A program made the translations under genes and the position numbers. The notes below the pieces were generated by a model. It ran no database searches, was not told the origin of the DNA, and saw only the letters and a program-made list of their open reading frames with translations. Below are positions 62,291 through 64,000 of a DNA stretch of 64,000 nt, in pieces. The DNA is from Candidatus Latescibacterota bacterium (GTDB taxonomy: Bacteria; JAAXHH01): assembly GCA_012270975.1 (NCBI GenBank), contig JAAXHH010000141.1, positions 186,335-250,334 on the forward strand, given 5' to 3'. Numbering within the stretch: position 1 is the first letter of the stretch; every line of letters starts with the position of its first letter.

Positions 62291-64000
62291 TGGCCGACAT
62301 TCCCTTACTGGGTTACACCGACCGGCTGTCCGGCCGGCCCGGCGACGAAATCGCCTTCAAGGTCAGCAGCGCGTCAACGGAACCCTACCAGGCCAGCCTC
62401 GTCCGCGTAATCTGCGCCGACCCCAATCCCGCCGGACCCGGTCTTCAACTGGAGGAAGTCGACCTCCCTTTCGGGGGTGAATACCCTTCCAGGTCCCAGC
62501 CGTTCCACCCGGGTTCTCACGCCGTAATCCCCCTTGACGGCCGCTTCCACCCAGCCAGCGGTATTACCATCGCCGCCACGATATGGCCCACGACTCCCGA
62601 GAAGGCGGACCAATGCATTATGAGCTGCGGAGACGGCGGACGGATTCCGTTCTTCAGCCTTTGCCTGGACCGCGGCGTTTTGAACGCGGTCGTCCGTTTA
62701 TCGTCAGGCCTGGTGACCCGCACTGTCTGCAGAAGCGCGTTGATCAAGACCAGAAAATGGTACCGGGTGTGGACCAGTTACGATGCCGGAAGCGGGACGG
62801 TGAGCGTAGGGTTCCGAGCGGTCCACGCGTCACCGGGACCGTCCAATGTCACGGTTGCGGCCACCGGCCCCGATCCCATCGATGACCTGGCCCGGATCAT
62901 AATCGGCGGAATGGACGGCGATCCCGTCCGGGGCCATTTCAATGGAAAGATCGAAGCGCCTTCCATCGTCGATGTTCCGGTAGAAGAAATCGACCACCAG
63001 AAATACGACGCCAGAAACCATAAAGGCGCGTGGGCCCTGTGGGATTTCGCCCGGGACACGAGTTCGACCCGGGTCGTGGACGTCGGGCCGCAGGGACTGC
63101 ACGGCCGCCTGGTCAACATGCCGGCACGGGCCATGACCGGTTCCGAGTGGACCGGGGAGGAAATGTCGTGGAAGCACGCGCCTGAACAGTACGGCGCCAT
63201 CCACTTCCACGACGACGACATCTACGACTTCGGCTGGGACACCGATTTCACCTTCACGATCCCGGACGGCATGCGATCGGGACTCTACGCGGCCCGCATC
63301 CGGTGCGAAGAGCACGAAGACATGATGCCGTTCTACGTCTGTCCGCCCCGGGACAGACCCACGGCGGATCTCTGCGTCCTTGCGTCCACCTTCACCTATA
63401 CCGTCTACGGCAATCACGCCCGTCCGAATTTCCATCCTTCCTGGTTGGACCGGATCAGTGAATGGAACGCCTATCCCTGGAATCCCGCGGTTCACCCGGA
63501 ATACGGGCTGTCCACCTATAACTTTCACACGGATGGAAGTGGGATCTGCCATGCCAATCACAGGCGCCCATTGTTTTCGCTCCGCCCGGGCTACATCACA
63601 TTTGGGGCCACTGAAGGAGACTGTTCGGGCCTCAGGCACCTGCAGGCGGACACCCACCTGTACGCGTGGCTCGAAAAAATGGGCATCCCCTTCGACGTCG
63701 TCACCGACCAGGAACTGCACGACGACGGCATCGAGGCAATTAAAGGGTACCGCGCCGTAACCACAGGTTCCCATCCTGAATACCATACGCCACGCACGCT
63801 CGACGCGCTGCAGGAGTTCCGGGAACAAGGCGGCCATTTCATGTACCTGGGCGGAAACGGGTTCTACTGGCGCATCGCCGTTCATCCGGAAGGCAACGGG
63901 ACCCTCGAAATACGCCGGAACGAAGGCGGCATCCGCGCCTGGGCCGCCGAGTCGGGCGAGTACTTCCAGGCCTTTGACGGCGGCTACGGCGGACTCTGGC
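62290..64000 (+). CDS. N,N-dimethylformamidase large-subunit-like protein, 3' end beyond window
   Basis: An open frame of 570 codons without a stop before the window edge. It begins MADIPLLGYTDRLSGRPGDE, followed by a LamG/concanavalin-like insert (about 75-215; ITIAATIWPTTPEKADQ, IIIGGMDGDPVRGHFNGKIE). It then has the DMFase core: GLYAARIRCEEHEDMMPFYV, STFTYTVYGNHARP, LSTYNFH, and DVVTDQELHDDG with GSHPEYHTP and GHFMYLGGNGFYWR. The last stretch matches the iron-site region of DMFase, an amide hydrolase using tyrosine and glutamate ligands. Full-length family members are about 760 residues. It starts inside the PhyH stop codon (TGATG). No separate small-subunit gene is seen upstream. Confidence 0.85.
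   Translation, partial: MADIPLLGYTDRLSGRPGDEIAFKVSSASTEPYQASLVRVICADPNPAGPGLQLEEVDLPFGGEYPSRSQPFHPGSHAVIPLDGRFHPASGITIAATIWPTTPEKADQCIMSCGDGGRIPFFSLCLDRGVLNAVVRLSSGLVTRTVCRSALIKTRKWYRVWTSYDAGSGTVSVGFRAVHASPGPSNVTVAATGPDPIDDLARIIIGGMDGDPVRGHFNGKIEAPSIVDVPVEEIDHQKYDARNHKGAWALWDFARDTSSTRVVDVGPQGLHGRLVNMPARAMTGSEWTGEEMSWKHAPEQYGAIHFHDDDIYDFGWDTDFTFTIPDGMRSGLYAARIRCEEHEDMMPFYVCPPRDRPTADLCVLASTFTYTVYGNHARPNFHPSWLDRISEWNAYPWNPAVHPEYGLSTYNFHTDGSGICHANHRRPLFSLRPGYITFGATEGDCSGLRHLQADTHLYAWLEKMGIPFDVVTDQELHDDGIEAIKGYRAVTTGSHPEYHTPRTLDALQEFREQGGHFMYLGGNGFYWRIAVHPEGNGTLEIRRNEGGIRAWAAESGEYFQAFDGGYGGLW

Overview
The window is a GC-rich bacterial chromosome segment with densely packed genes on both strands. 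The organism is Gram-negative: there is a predicted outer-membrane beta-barrel, a lipoprotein and several periplasmic binding proteins. The gene mix resembles uncultured marine or soil lineages of the Latescibacterota/Poribacteria/Gemmatimonadota kind. It includes two phytanoyl-CoA-dioxygenase-like enzymes, DUF362, DUF6785, Gfo/Idh/MocA, sugar-phosphate-isomerase-like TIM barrels, a PEP-hydrolase-family protein and an N,N-dimethylformamidase-like protein. That taxonomic placement is inference from gene content only. I see no phage, insertion sequence, integrase or CRISPR array.

Layout. (1) 1-6098, minus strand: ispH (cut by the window edge), an indoleamine 2,3-dioxygenase, DUF362, a methylmalonate-semialdehyde dehydrogenase and a Gfo/Idh/MocA oxidoreductase. 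(2) 6118-12400, plus strand: a transport block with an alanine/glycine symporter, a DUF3311 + sodium:solute symporter pair, and a carbohydrate-type ABC importer (binding protein plus two permeases, no ATPase). (3) 12509-19429: a methyltransferase behind a 22-bp triple repeat, glnS, a DUF4432 protein, a Stf0-like sulfotransferase in locally lower-GC DNA, an outer-membrane barrel and a PhyH dioxygenase. (4) 19479-27574: a PEP-hydrolase-family protein/cupin/arginase operon, facing ilvD, a cytochrome c, a tartronate-semialdehyde reductase, a rhodanese-MoeB fusion and moaA. (5) 27626-34628: a secreted protein, an APC permease, an oligopeptide-binding lipoprotein, the primary-type sigma factor and xylulokinase. 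(6) 34685-49089, plus strand: a core block of sucCD, yceD, rpmF, fabD, fabG, acpP, fabF, rnc, a lipoate-ligase-family gene and a 2,099-residue single-module type I polyketide synthase. (7) 49045-57148: tRNA-Thr(CGU), antisense to the end of the synthase gene, an amidohydrolase, tRNA-Arg(CCU), an alcohol dehydrogenase/SDR/TPR/small membrane protein series, a DUF1854 + ABC exporter pair and a BtuF-like binding protein. (8) 57353-64000: a TIM-barrel isomerase, a DUF6785 membrane protein, a luciferase-like oxidoreductase, a second PhyH dioxygenase and an overlapping dimethylformamidase-like gene cut by the window end.

The main points for a second look are these. The complete fully reducing polyketide synthase is embedded in the fatty-acid gene block, and its last 14 codons are the antisense of a tRNA gene. 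Short tandem duplications recur in spacers, and at four genes they span the stop codon. Two genes have a plausible product and Shine-Dalgarno but no ATG/GTG/TTG start (AUC and AUA at the expected place). About a dozen sigma-70-type promoters with 17-18 bp spacers are visible, including two tRNA promoters that share their discriminator sequence.
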